Shown one piece after another: positions 25,414 to 34,363 of a DNA stretch of 64,000 nucleotides. The notes under the pieces are model-generated. The model was not told the origin of the DNA. It did no database searches and saw nothing but the letters and a program-made list of their open reading frames with translations. The position numbers and the translations under genes were made by a program. The stretch lies in assembly GCF_023656415.1 (NCBI RefSeq), contig NZ_JAMOIL010000003.1, positions 1 through 64,000 on the forward strand, in the 5' to 3' direction. Within the stretch, counting starts at the first letter, position 1. Each line of letters begins with the position of its first letter. Origin of the DNA: Nocardioides bruguierae (GTDB taxonomy: Bacteria; Actinomycetota; Actinomycetes; Propionibacteriales; Nocardioidaceae).

Positions 25414-27780
25414 ATGGCGCAGGCAGAGGCGCAGGCACGGGCGCAGGCCGGCGGGGTCGCGGCGAGGTTGGCGGGTCAGCACGTGCTGCTCACCGGTGTC
25501 ACCGGGTTCGTCGGCGAGGCACTGCTGCACCTTTTCCTCACCGAGGTGCCCGACGTCCGCACCACCGTGCTCGTCCGCCCCAAGGGCGCGATCACCGGTG
25601 CGCAGCGCACCGCCAAGCTGCTCGGCAAGCCGATCTTCAGGCAGGTGGTCGAGGCCGCCGGCGGGGTCGAGGCACTGATGGCGGCCAAGGTGGGCGTCCT
25701 GGACGGCGACCTGGCCGACGTCCCCGCCCTGCCCACCGGCATCGACGCGGTCGTGCACTGTGCCGGCGACGTCAGCTTCGACCCGCCCGTGCACGAGGCC
25801 TTCACCACCAACGTCGTCGGCACGCGCGACCTGCTCGCGCGGGTCGCCGAGGTCGAGACCGCCCAGGGCAGCCCCGTCCACTACGTGCACGTCTCCACCG
25901 CCTACGTGGCGGGTCGTCGCCGCGGCCACGTGCCCGAGGCGAGCGTCGAGCACGACGTGGACGTGGCGGCCGAGCTGGCCTGGGGCCTGGCGCAGAAGGG
26001 CGAGGTCGAGCACCGCTCGCGCACCAGCGACAAGCTCGCCGAGCTGAGCGAGGCTGCCGAGCGCACCCACGGCCGCGCCGGCATGCTCACCGCATCCCGT
26101 GCGGCCGAGGAGGCCCGCAAGCAGTGGGTGAAGGACGAGCTGGTCCGGGTCGGCACCGAGCGTGCCCGCAGCCTCGGCTGGACCGACTGCTACACCTTCA
26201 CCAAGGCGCTGGGCGAGCGGGTCGTCGAGGCCCACGCCGCCGGCGGCCGAGTCGTCTCGATCGTCCGCCCGAGCATCATCGAGTCCGCGCTCGAGCGGCC
26301 CTACCCGGGCTGGATCGAGGGCTTCAAGATGGCCGAGCCGCTCATCCTCGCCTACGGCCGCGGTGAGCTGCCGGAGTTCCCGGCCGCGTCCGACACCACC
26401 ATCGACATCGTGCCGGTGGACCACGTGGTCTCCGCCATCGTCGCGGTGCTGGCCCACCCGCCGGCCCCCGCCGAGGTGGCCTACTTCCACGTCTCCTCGG
26501 GCGACCGCAACCCGCTGACCTTCCGCGTGCTCTACGAGCAGGTGCGCGACTACTTCCAGGCCCACCCGTTCGCGGGCGGACCGCGCGGCACCGTCGCGCT
26601 GCCGGCCTGGAAGTTCCCGGGGGCGGCCAGCGTCGAGCGGCTGCTGTCCACCAGCGAGCGTGCCCTCAAGGTCGCCGACTACCTCGTCGACCGGGCACCC
26701 CGCTCGGCCCGCTCGCGGTCGATCGCGACCGGCATCGACAAGCAGAACGCGCGGGTGGAGTTCCTGCGCCGCTACCTGACGCTCTACCAGGAGTACGCGA
26801 AGGCCGACCTGCGCTACTCCGACCGTCGCACGCTGGCGCTGCAGCACTCGCTGTCGCCGGCCGACCAGGCGATCTTCACGTTCGACACCGCCGTGGTCGA
26901 GTGGGCCGTCTACCTGGGCGACATCCACTTCCCGTCGGTGACCAAGCCGGTGCGCCGTCTCGACGAGCTGCGCCTGCGCCGCGAGAAGGGCCGCACCGCC
27001 GGAGGATCCGAGCTGCGCACGGTCGTCGAGGGCCCCGCCGCCGGCGCGACGCCGGAGCAGGGCCCGGGGGAGTCGGACGTCGTCGCCGTCTTCGACATGG
27101 ACGGCACCCTGCTGTCGTCCAACGTGGTCGAGACCTACCTGTGGATGCGCCTGGCCGAGCTCGAGGGCACGGGACGTCTGGCCGAGCTCGCCCGCACCGC
27201 GGCCCGCGTGCCGGGGCTGGTGCGCGCCGAGCGCAAGGAGCGCGGCGCCCTGCTGCGCGCCGTCTACCGGGAGTACGCCGGCGCCGACCTGGCCGAGCTG
27301 GACGCGGTGGCCGACGAGCTGCTCACCGCCCACGTGCTCTCCCGCCTGGCGCCGGAGGCGGTGCGCCGCATCCGCGAGCACCGCCGGGCCGGGCACCGGA
27401 CCGTGCTGGTGACCGGGGCCGTTCGCCCGCTGACCCGCCCGCTGGCGCCGCTGTTCGACCACGTCGAGGCCGTCGACCTGGTGACCGACGCGCGCGGCCG
27501 CGCGACGGGGCACCTGGTCTCCTCGCCGCTGGTGGGGGAGTCCCGCGCAGCGTTCCTGCGCGGCTACGCCAGCGAGCACGGGCTGGACCTGTCGCGCTCG
27601 TTCGCCTACGCCGACTCGCACTCCGACCTGCCGCTGCTGGCCGAGGTCGGCAACCCCGTGGCCGTGAGCCCCGACGTGGCGCTCATGCGGCACGCCCGCC
27701 GCCACCACTGGACGATCGTCGACTGGGCCAGCCCCGAGACCGGACGCCGCACCCTCGACCCCGCCGGGAGCGCCCGATGA
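25414..27780 (+). CDS. fatty acyl-CoA reductase fused to HAD-IB hydrolase
   Basis: 788 residues. The N-terminal part (about 1-500) is an extended SDR/male-sterility-type acyl-CoA reductase: VLLTGVTGFVGEAL (26-39), VVHCAGDVSFD, VHVSTAYVAGRRRG and the catalytic pair in CYTFTKALGERVV (about 259), plus the C-terminal sterile domain. Residues 555-788 are a HAD-IB hydrolase with VFDMDGTLLSSN, VTGAVRPL and YADSHSDLPLL. The reductase should turn acyl-CoA into fatty aldehyde or alcohol; the HAD part could be a phosphatase. The ATG follows CAGGAGGA, and TACGGT at 25363 could be the -10. First gene of a four-gene operon, overlapping the next by ATGA. Confidence 0.9.
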   Translation: MAQAEAQARAQAGGVAARLAGQHVLLTGVTGFVGEALLHLFLTEVPDVRTTVLVRPKGAITGAQRTAKLLGKPIFRQVVEAAGGVEALMAAKVGVLDGDLADVPALPTGIDAVVHCAGDVSFDPPVHEAFTTNVVGTRDLLARVAEVETAQGSPVHYVHVSTAYVAGRRRGHVPEASVEHDVDVAAELAWGLAQKGEVEHRSRTSDKLAELSEAAERTHGRAGMLTASRAAEEARKQWVKDELVRVGTERARSLGWTDCYTFTKALGERVVEAHAAGGRVVSIVRPSIIESALERPYPGWIEGFKMAEPLILAYGRGELPEFPAASDTTIDIVPVDHVVSAIVAVLAHPPAPAEVAYFHVSSGDRNPLTFRVLYEQVRDYFQAHPFAGGPRGTVALPAWKFPGAASVERLLSTSERALKVADYLVDRAPRSARSRSIATGIDKQNARVEFLRRYLTLYQEYAKADLRYSDRRTLALQHSLSPADQAIFTFDTAVVEWAVYLGDIHFPSVTKPVRRLDELRLRREKGRTAGGSELRTVVEGPAAGATPEQGPGESDVVAVFDMDGTLLSSNVVETYLWMRLAELEGTGRLAELARTAARVPGLVRAERKERGALLRAVYREYAGADLAELDAVADELLTAHVLSRLAPEAVRRIREHRRAGHRTVLVTGAVRPLTRPLAPLFDHVEAVDLVTDARGRATGHLVSSPLVGESRAAFLRGYASEHGLDLSRSFAYADSHSDLPLLAEVGNPVAVSPDVALMRHARRHHWTIVDWASPETGRRTLDPAGSAR

Positions 27781-29003
27781 CCGTCGCCCTGGAGATGTTC
27801 CGGTCCGTGCCGCGGACCCTGGCCGGCAAGGCCATGGGCAGCCGCATGCCCGGCATCCTGTCCGGCTTCGCCGCGCCGCTGCGGGTGGCGAGCCCCGAGG
27901 CCCCCAAGGCCACCGGCAAACCCGGCTGGGCCCGGCTGCGCACCCGGCTGTCGGGCATCTGCGGCTCCGACCTCGGGATGCTCTCGGGTCGCACGTCGCT
28001 GTACTTCTCGGCCGTCGTGTCGCTGCCGTTCACGCCCGGTCACGAGGTGGTCGCCGACCTGGTGGACGACTGCGAGGACCTGCCCGCCGGCACCCGCGTC
28101 GTCGTCGACCCGGTGCTGACCTGCGCCGCGCGTGGCGTGGAGTCCTGCGAGGCCTGTGCGGTCGGCGCGACGAACCGCTGCTCGCGGATCACGGTCGGGC
28201 ACCTCTCGCCCGGCCTGCAGACCGGCTTCTGCGCCGACACCGGCGGTGGGTGGGGCCAGCAGCTGGTCGCGCACCGCAGCCAGCTGCACCCGGTGCCCGA
28301 CGCGCTCACCGACGAGCAGGCCGTGCTGGTCGAGCCGATCGCGTGCGCCGTCCACACCGCCCTGCGCGCGGGCGTGCAGCCCGGTGACCGGGTGCTCGTC
28401 TCCGGCGCCGGCGCGGTCGGCCTGCTGGCCACGCTCGCCCTGCGCGAGCTGACGCCGGCCGCCGAGGTCCTCGTGGTCGCCAAGCACCCGCTGCAGAAGG
28501 AGATCGCCCGGCTCGCCGGCGCGACCGACGTGGTGGCACCGTCCGAGGTGCTGCGCCGGGTGCGCCGCTCCACCGGCGCCTTCCAGCTGCGCCCGGAGTT
28601 CTCGCGTCCCTACCTGCTGGGTGGCGTGGACGTGGCGATCGACGCCGTCGGGTCCGCCGCCTCCCTCGAGACCGCCATGGGCGCCACCCGCGCCGGCGGA
28701 CGCGTGGTCGTCTCCGGGATGCCGGCCCCGGCCAACCTCTCGGCGCTGTGGTTCCGCGAGCTCGAGCTGGTCGGCACCTACGCCTCGGCCCGCACCGAGG
28801 CGTCCCTGACCGGCCCGGACGGCGCCGAGCGGGGCTCGTTCGACGCCGCCGTCGACCTGGCCGCCCACGAGGCCGTCGCCGCGATGGCCGACTCGGTGGC
28901 CCGCTACCCGCTGCACCGCTGGCGCGAGGCGATCGACCACGCGCACTCCGCCGGTCGCCTCGGCACCGTCAAGGTCGCCTTCTCACCGGGCAGCCGCTCG
29001 TGA
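27777..29003 (+). CDS. zinc-binding alcohol dehydrogenase family protein (MDR)
   Basis: 408 residues, medium-chain dehydrogenase. Catalytic zinc ligands are suggested by SGICGSDLG (about residue 60) and PGHEVV. The structural zinc lobe is present as CAARGVESCEACAVGATNRC with four Cys, and the Rossmann motif is VLVSGAGAVGLLATL. The enzyme should oxidise an alcohol or reduce an aldehyde; a fatty alcohol/aldehyde is suggested by its position. The start overlaps the stop of the reductase gene (ATGA), so the two are translationally coupled. Confidence 0.88.
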   Translation: MTVALEMFRSVPRTLAGKAMGSRMPGILSGFAAPLRVASPEAPKATGKPGWARLRTRLSGICGSDLGMLSGRTSLYFSAVVSLPFTPGHEVVADLVDDCEDLPAGTRVVVDPVLTCAARGVESCEACAVGATNRCSRITVGHLSPGLQTGFCADTGGGWGQQLVAHRSQLHPVPDALTDEQAVLVEPIACAVHTALRAGVQPGDRVLVSGAGAVGLLATLALRELTPAAEVLVVAKHPLQKEIARLAGATDVVAPSEVLRRVRRSTGAFQLRPEFSRPYLLGGVDVAIDAVGSAASLETAMGATRAGGRVVVSGMPAPANLSALWFRELELVGTYASARTEASLTGPDGAERGSFDAAVDLAAHEAVAAMADSVARYPLHRWREAIDHAHSAGRLGTVKVAFSPGSRS

Positions 29004-29121
29004 GGGACGAACGAGTGGCGTGGGCCCGGGGAGGTCGAGCAAGCGGCGCGACCGAGGCACGAGGGCGCGGCGGCGCGTCGAGACCCAGTACTACTGCACG
29101 AGAGATCAAGGTGGAGCACCC

Positions 29122-30705
29122 GTGAGCAGACCCGGATTCGTCCTGGAGGTCGACGACCGCACCCCGCCGCTGGTCGTCCACGAGGGCCTCGGCTTCCGCA
29201 TGGAGGAGTTCCCGCTGGGGACCCGCGTCGTCTACCCGCCGGAGTCGCTGCCGGCCATCGACGACGTGGACGGCGCCATCCGCGACGCCCTGCTGAACCC
29301 CGTCGACTCCGAGCCGCTGCCCGAGCTGCTGTTCTCCGGCATGCGACTGACGATCGCCTTCGACGACCTCTCGCTGCCGCTGCCCACGATGCAGCGACCC
29401 GACGTCCGCCAGCGGGTGATCGAGGCAGTGCTGACCCTGGCCGCCGCCGCGGGCGTGGACGACGTCGAGATCATTGCCGCCAACGCGCTGCACCGCCGGA
29501 TGAACGCCGCCGAGCTCGAGCACATCGTCGGCGAGCGCGTCTTCCGGTCGTTCTACCCCCAGGGCAAGCTCTACAACTTCGACGCCGAGGACCGCGACGC
29601 GCTCGCGCACCTGGGCACCACCGACGAGGGCGAGGACGTCGAGATCAGCAAGCGGGCCGCCGAGTCCGACCTGCTGGTCTACGTGAACCTCAACCTGGTG
29701 GCGATGGACGGCGGGCACAAGTCCGTCGGCGTGGGGCTGTCGTCCTACACCTCGCTCAAGCACCACCACACGGCCAAGACGATGGTGCACAGCCGGTCGT
29801 TCATGGACCACAAGGCCTCGAAGATGCACCACTCCGCGTGGCGCATGGGTCGGCTCATCAAGGACCACGTGAAGGTCTTCCAGATCGAGACGACCGTCAA
29901 CAACGACGTCTTCCCCAAGCCCTTCGACTTCCTGATGAAGCGCGAGTGGGAGTGGAACCTCAAGGACCAGGCGTCCATGCTCGCCGCCCGTCGCGGCCTG
30001 GCGGTGGCCCCGCAGAAGCTGCGGCACAAGATCTTCCACGACATGCGCGCCCCCTACGGCCTGACCGGCGTCAACGCCGGCGAGGTCGAGGCCGTGCACG
30101 AGCGGACGATCGCCAAGGTCCACCAGCAGCAGCTGGTCGAGGTCGACGGCTACTCCGACGTCCTCGTGCTGGGAGTGCCCTACCTGGGCCCCTACAACGT
30201 CAACAGCTCCATGAACCCGATCCTCGCGACCTGCATGGGCCTGGGCTACTACTTCAACTCCTACCGCGGCCACCCGATGGTCAAGCGCGGGGGAGCGGTG
30301 ATCCTCTACCACCCGCTCAACGAGGGCTTCAACCAGCTGCACCACCCCTCCTACGTGGACTTCTACGAGGAGGTGCTCGCCGAGACCACCGACCCGCAGG
30401 TGATCGGGGAGAAGTACGAGAAGCAGTTCGCCGAGGACCCCTGGTACCGGCACCTGTACCGCACCTCGAACGCCTACCACGGCGTCCACCCGTTCTACAT
30501 GTGGTACTGGGCGGCGCACGCCATGGACCACGTCGGCGACGTCGTCTGGGTGGGCGGCGACCGCAAGGTCGCCAAGCGGCTCGGCTTCCGCGCGGCGTCC
30601 TCGCTCAACGACGCCCTGGAGATGGTCTCGGGGTCCGTGGGCACCAGCCCCTCGATCACCTACCTGCACAACCCGCCGCACATCCTCGCGGACGTGAAGG
30701 TCTGA
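29122..30705 (+). CDS. LarA-like (lactate racemase-fold) protein
   Basis: 527 residues, about 100 longer than LarA. LarA-type marks are visible: FDDLSLPLP near residue 80, the catalytic His region ANALHRRMN (about 123), and MDGGHKSVGVGLSSY (about 195) matching the GGAK segment whose Lys binds the nickel-pincer nucleotide, followed by LKHHHTAKT with candidate nickel His. The cofactor genes larB, larC and larE are not in the window. The C-terminal 200 residues (Tyr/His-rich) lack an obvious counterpart. The reaction is unknown: racemisation or epimerisation of a hydroxy-acyl compound is a guess. The GTG follows AAGGTGGAG; 118 bases separate it from the dehydrogenase gene. Confidence 0.82.
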   Translation: MSRPGFVLEVDDRTPPLVVHEGLGFRMEEFPLGTRVVYPPESLPAIDDVDGAIRDALLNPVDSEPLPELLFSGMRLTIAFDDLSLPLPTMQRPDVRQRVIEAVLTLAAAAGVDDVEIIAANALHRRMNAAELEHIVGERVFRSFYPQGKLYNFDAEDRDALAHLGTTDEGEDVEISKRAAESDLLVYVNLNLVAMDGGHKSVGVGLSSYTSLKHHHTAKTMVHSRSFMDHKASKMHHSAWRMGRLIKDHVKVFQIETTVNNDVFPKPFDFLMKREWEWNLKDQASMLAARRGLAVAPQKLRHKIFHDMRAPYGLTGVNAGEVEAVHERTIAKVHQQQLVEVDGYSDVLVLGVPYLGPYNVNSSMNPILATCMGLGYYFNSYRGHPMVKRGGAVILYHPLNEGFNQLHHPSYVDFYEEVLAETTDPQVIGEKYEKQFAEDPWYRHLYRTSNAYHGVHPFYMWYWAAHAMDHVGDVVWVGGDRKVAKRLGFRAASSLNDALEMVSGSVGTSPSITYLHNPPHILADVKV

Positions 30706-30707
30706 GC

Positions 30708-31700
30708 ATGGGCGTCGGTGAGTTCCTCTCCGGCGGCGTCGCGGACGTCCGCCGGACCGCGCGCGGGTTCCGCTGGGGCCGGCGCGGCCAGGTGCCGCGC
30801 TCGGCCGAGCCGTACGTGCTGCCGCAGCACAGCACCGTCTTCGACACGGGCTGGGCGCGGCGTCCTGCCGTGATGGCGGCCCGCGAGATCGCGCAGAAGG
30901 TGGGCCTGGAGCCGCTGTTCCGCTCCCAGGTGCACACCCGCGTCGAGGGTCTCGACGTGCTCGAGCGCCTCGACGGCCCGGTCATCTTCGTGGCCAACCA
31001 CGCGAGTCACCTCGACACGCCCCTGCTGCTGCTGTCGCTGCCCGACGCCTGGCGGCGGAAGACGGCCGTCGCGGCGGCCGCGGACTACTTCTTCGACACC
31101 TGGTGGAAGGCCGTCGGCTCCTCGCTGGTGTTCAACACCTTCCCGATCGACCGGCGCGGCGGCTCCATGGCCGCCACCCCGGGCGAGGTGCTCGCGGACG
31201 GCTGGTCGCTCGTCGTCTACCCCGAGGGCACCCGGTCGCGCGACGGGTGGCTCCAGGGCTTCCGGATGGGCGCGGCGTTCCTCGCGCAGACCCACGACGT
31301 GCCCGTCGTGCCGGTGGCCCACCGCGGCACCTTCGCGGCCATGCCGCGCGGCGCCGGGTGGCCGTCGAGGACGGATGGTCGTCGACGCGAGGTCACCGTG
31401 CGCTTCGGGGAGCCCCTGCGGGCCGCCGAGGGCGAGTCGGTGCGCGAGTTCGCGCCCCGGATCAAGGACGCCGTCGCGGCGCTGCTCGACGAGGAGCGGA
31501 CGTCCTGGTACGAGGCCCAGCTGCGGCGCTCGGCCGGCACCACGCCGGACCCGTCGGGCCCCGACGTGGCCGCCTGGCGGCGCGTGTGGGAGCAGACCGA
31601 GCCGGTCGCCGGTGACGCCGTCGGCCGTGGGCGGCCGACCCCGTGGGACCGCGTCCGCACCGAGGCCCGCGTCCGGGCCAAGGCGGCCCTCAAGCGCTGA
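30708..31700 (+). CDS. lysophospholipid (PlsC-type) acyltransferase
   Basis: 330 residues. PlsC/LPLAT fold with catalytic FVANHASHLDTPLL (about residue 93), the acceptor-binding VVYPEGTRSRDG (about 170) and VPVVPVAHRGTF. It should transfer an acyl group from acyl-CoA or acyl-ACP to a lysolipid or similar acceptor at the membrane. The gene starts two bases after the LarA-like stop, so it belongs to the same operon. The 60-residue Arg-rich C-terminus is extra. A large hairpin follows. Confidence 0.9.
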   Translation: MGVGEFLSGGVADVRRTARGFRWGRRGQVPRSAEPYVLPQHSTVFDTGWARRPAVMAAREIAQKVGLEPLFRSQVHTRVEGLDVLERLDGPVIFVANHASHLDTPLLLLSLPDAWRRKTAVAAAADYFFDTWWKAVGSSLVFNTFPIDRRGGSMAATPGEVLADGWSLVVYPEGTRSRDGWLQGFRMGAAFLAQTHDVPVVPVAHRGTFAAMPRGAGWPSRTDGRRREVTVRFGEPLRAAEGESVREFAPRIKDAVAALLDEERTSWYEAQLRRSAGTTPDPSGPDVAAWRRVWEQTEPVAGDAVGRGRPTPWDRVRTEARVRAKAALKR

Positions 31701-31762
31701 CGCCTGCCGGGACGTCATACGGGGCGGACGCAGTGTCCCTCAGACGTATGACGTCCTCGGCG
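31701..31762. terminator. hairpin between convergent genes
   Basis: Perfect 12-bp arms GGACGTCATACG (31710-31721) and CGTATGACGTCC (31745-31756), with an inner GGAC/GTCC pair and outer CGCC/GGCG. It lies just before the stop of the convergent response-regulator gene and probably ends transcripts from both sides. Confidence 0.7.
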
Positions 31763-31764
31763 GC

Positions 31765-32439
31765 TCAGAGCACGAAGCGGTAGCCCATGCCGCGGACGGT
31801 GCTGATCGCCTCGGCGCCGAGCTTCTTGCGCAGGTAGCCCACGTAGACGTCCACGACGTTGGAGCCAGGGTCGAAGTCGAAGCCCCAGACCCGGTCGAGC
31901 AGCTGCTCGCGGGAGAGCACCTGGCCGGCGTGGCTCATGAACAGCTCGGCCATGGCGAACTCCCGCGCGGAGAGGTCGACCTCGGTGCCGTCGACGCGGG
32001 CGCGGCGGGTGCGCAGGTCCAGGCTGATCCCGCCGGCCTCGAGCACGTCGCGGCCGCGCGCCTCGTCCGCGACCGCCTGGGCCTGCCGCAGCCGCAGCCG
32101 CACCCGCGCCTGGAGCTCGGCGAACCGGAACGGCTTGGAGAGGTAGTCATCGGCCCCGCCCTCGAGGGCCGAGACGGTGTCGGTGACGGAGTCCCGGGCG
32201 GTCAGCACCACCACGGGCACGCGGCTGCCCTGCGAGCGCAGCTGCTCGAGCACCTCGAACCCGTCGATGTCGGGCAGGCCGATGTCGAGGACGACGAGGT
32301 CGGCGTCGCCGGCCAGCGCGTGGTCGAGCGCCGACAGGCCGTCGCCGACGACGGTCGTCTGGTGACCGTCGGCCCGCAGCCCCTTGGCCACGAAGGACGC
32401 GATCCGCTCCTCGTCCTCGACGATCAGGATGCGGGCCAC
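31765..32439 (-). CDS. OmpR-family response regulator
   Basis: 224 residues. Receiver domain (1-120) with phospho-acceptor Asp in LVVLDIGLPDIDG (about 52), Thr in VVVLTARDS and Lys in DDYLSKPF. Winged-helix DNA-binding domain (130-224) with SAREFAMAELFMSHAGQVLS, SNVVDVYVGYLRKKLG and VRGMGYRFVL. The GTG follows AGGAGG. It overlaps the histidine kinase gene by 16 bases, so the two form a cognate pair. Confidence 0.95.
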   Translation of the reverse strand: MARILIVEDEERIASFVAKGLRADGHQTTVVGDGLSALDHALAGDADLVVLDIGLPDIDGFEVLEQLRSQGSRVPVVVLTARDSVTDTVSALEGGADDYLSKPFRFAELQARVRLRLRQAQAVADEARGRDVLEAGGISLDLRTRRARVDGTEVDLSAREFAMAELFMSHAGQVLSREQLLDRVWGFDFDPGSNVVDVYVGYLRKKLGAEAISTVRGMGYRFVL

Positions 32440-33935
32440 GGGACCTCCTGGGTGGTGGGAGCCGGGTGCTGCTCGACGGAGATCGCGGGCGCCGCGACCT
32501 CGAGGGTGAACAGGGCGCCCCGGGGGCGGGCGTCCGGGTGGGCGTCCGGGTGCTCCTCGTCCAGCGTGACCTGGCCGTCGTGCGCCTCGGCGATGGCCGA
32601 GACGATGGACAGGCCCAGGCCGAAGCCCTCGTGCTCGGCGGACTGGCCGGGGGCACGTGCGAAGCGCTCGAAGATCCGCTCCCGCTCGGCCTCCGGCACC
32701 CCGGGGCCGGTGTCGCGCACCCACAGCCGCAGCCGCCCGCCGTCGTCCGGGCGCCAGGCCGTGCCCAGGCAGATCTCGCCGCCGGGGTCGGTGTGCCGCA
32801 CGGCGTTGGACGCCAGCTGGAGCACGGCCTGGGTCAGGCGCTGCTCGTCGGCCTCGACGGTCCCGACGGCGCCGGCCTCCAGGCGCCAGGCCCGGTCCCC
32901 GAGGCCGGTGGCCTTGGCGAGCAGGTCCTCGCTGAGCCGGGCGAGGTCGACGGGGCCGGGGCGGAGGAAGTCGGGCCGGTCGCTCTTGGCGAGGAGGATG
33001 AGGTCCCCGACCAGGCGGGACATGCGGTCCACCTCGTCCAGCAGCAACGCCCGGGTCTCCGCCACGTCGGCCGGGTCGGAGCCGTCCAGCAGCTCGAGGT
33101 GGCCGCGCAGCACCGTGAGCGGCGTGCGGAGCTCGTGGCCCGCGTCGTCGAGGAACCGCCGCTGCTCGGCGAAGGCGTCCTCGAGCCGGGCCAGCATCTG
33201 GTTCACCGTGCGCGTCAGCGCGGTGACGTCGTCGTTGCCCCGCTCGGGCAGCCGGGTGGAGAGGTCCGCGGACGAGGCGACCTCCTCGGCCGTGCGGCGC
33301 AGCGACGTCAGTGGCGCGAGCAGCCTGCCCGTGAGCGCGAACGCGGCCGCCGTGACCAGCAGGAGCGCCACCAGGGAGACCAGCGTGTAGGTGCGCATCG
33401 TCTCCGCCAGACCGGAGAAGGTGACGTCGAGACGGGTCACCACGACCAGCGCCCCGGTCTGCTCGCCGCCGTCGACGGTGACGGGCTGCGCCACGAGCAG
33501 CAGGTCGCCCGCCCCGGGCAGGCTGAGTCGGCTGGTGTCGCCCGTGGCCACCACGTCGGCGACCGCCGAGACGAACGCGGGGTCGGTGACCAGCGTGTCG
33601 GCGTCCTGGCCGGAGTAGTAGCGCACGTCGCGGCCCTCGACCCACCCGACCAGCAGCTCGTCGGTGTCGGGGACGTTGCGCTCGAAGAACTCGCGCAGCA
33701 GCGCGGCCACGCCCGGGTACGGCTCGCCCGTCGCGGGGTCGACGCCGTCGGCGGCCAGCGTGGCGAACTCGCCCAGCTCCTGCTCGACGGCCTCCTGGGT
33801 GTGCTCCTCCAGCCGCTGGTTCTCGATGGCCCAGACGAGCAGGCCGGCCACCGTCAGGCTGGCAGCCACCAGCGCCGCCACGGCCGCGGTGATGCGGGTG
33901 CGGACGCTGACGGAGCGGTGGGGGAGGCGCGGCAC
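32424..33935 (-). CDS. sensor histidine kinase
   Basis: 503 residues. TM1 (about 14-37), an extracytoplasmic domain of about 145 residues, TM2 (TYTLVSLVALLLVTAAAFAL), HAMP, then a HisKA domain with DDAGHELRTPLTVLRGH and an ATPase domain with NAVRHTDPGG, RDTGPGVP and GFGLGLSIVSAIAEAH. The ligand sensed is unknown. The GTG start is two bases after the stop of the Asp-rich secreted-protein gene, so the three genes form one operon. Confidence 0.93.
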   Translation of the reverse strand: MPRLPHRSVSVRTRITAAVAALVAASLTVAGLLVWAIENQRLEEHTQEAVEQELGEFATLAADGVDPATGEPYPGVAALLREFFERNVPDTDELLVGWVEGRDVRYYSGQDADTLVTDPAFVSAVADVVATGDTSRLSLPGAGDLLLVAQPVTVDGGEQTGALVVVTRLDVTFSGLAETMRTYTLVSLVALLLVTAAAFALTGRLLAPLTSLRRTAEEVASSADLSTRLPERGNDDVTALTRTVNQMLARLEDAFAEQRRFLDDAGHELRTPLTVLRGHLELLDGSDPADVAETRALLLDEVDRMSRLVGDLILLAKSDRPDFLRPGPVDLARLSEDLLAKATGLGDRAWRLEAGAVGTVEADEQRLTQAVLQLASNAVRHTDPGGEICLGTAWRPDDGGRLRLWVRDTGPGVPEAERERIFERFARAPGQSAEHEGFGLGLSIVSAIAEAHDGQVTLDEEHPDAHPDARPRGALFTLEVAAPAISVEQHPAPTTQEVPWPAS

Positions 33936-33937
33936 GG

Positions 33938-34363
33938 TCAGTCGTCGTCGCGGTCGTCACGGTCGTCGTCGGAGGAGTCGTCGTCGGAGTCGTCCGCGCC
34001 GTCGTCGTCATCATCGTCGTCGTAGTCCGGGACGACGAGGTCGGGGTCGTCGCGGTCGTCGTCGCGGTCGTCGTCACGGTCATCGTCACGGTCGTCGGAG
34101 TCGTCGCGACCGGAGCGGTCGTCCCTGTCGTCCTTGCCGTCGTCAGACCGGTCGTCGCGGGTGCCGCGGCCGGTGGCGTCGTCGGAGGGACCGGTGCCGG
34201 GCGAGGCGGTGTCCGAGGGTGTGGCGGTGCCGGGGGAGCGCAGCACGATCGGGGCGCGGCGCTCCTCCTCGTCCTCGCCGGAGGAGGCCCAGGCGACGGA
34301 GCCGGCGAGGCCGAGGGCGAGGAGCAGGGCCAGGCCGAGCCCGGCGGTCATCCAACGGTTCAT
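33938..34363 (-). CDS. Asp/Arg-repeat secreted or anchored protein
   Basis: 141 residues. An N-terminal hydrophobic segment (about 5-26, LGLALLLALGLAGSVAWA) serves as signal peptide or anchor. After a Pro/Ser/Thr spacer, residues about 70-141 are almost only Asp, Arg and Ser, with repeated Arg-Asp-Asp-Asp units and a run of seven Asp. The tail could bind Ca2+ or other cations. No family is recognised. It leads an operon with a histidine kinase and response regulator, so it may modulate or report to that sensor. Confidence 0.75.
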   Translation of the reverse strand: MNRWMTAGLGLALLLALGLAGSVAWASSGEDEEERRAPIVLRSPGTATPSDTASPGTGPSDDATGRGTRDDRSDDGKDDRDDRSGRDDSDDRDDDRDDDRDDDRDDPDLVVPDYDDDDDDDGADDSDDDSSDDDRDDRDDD

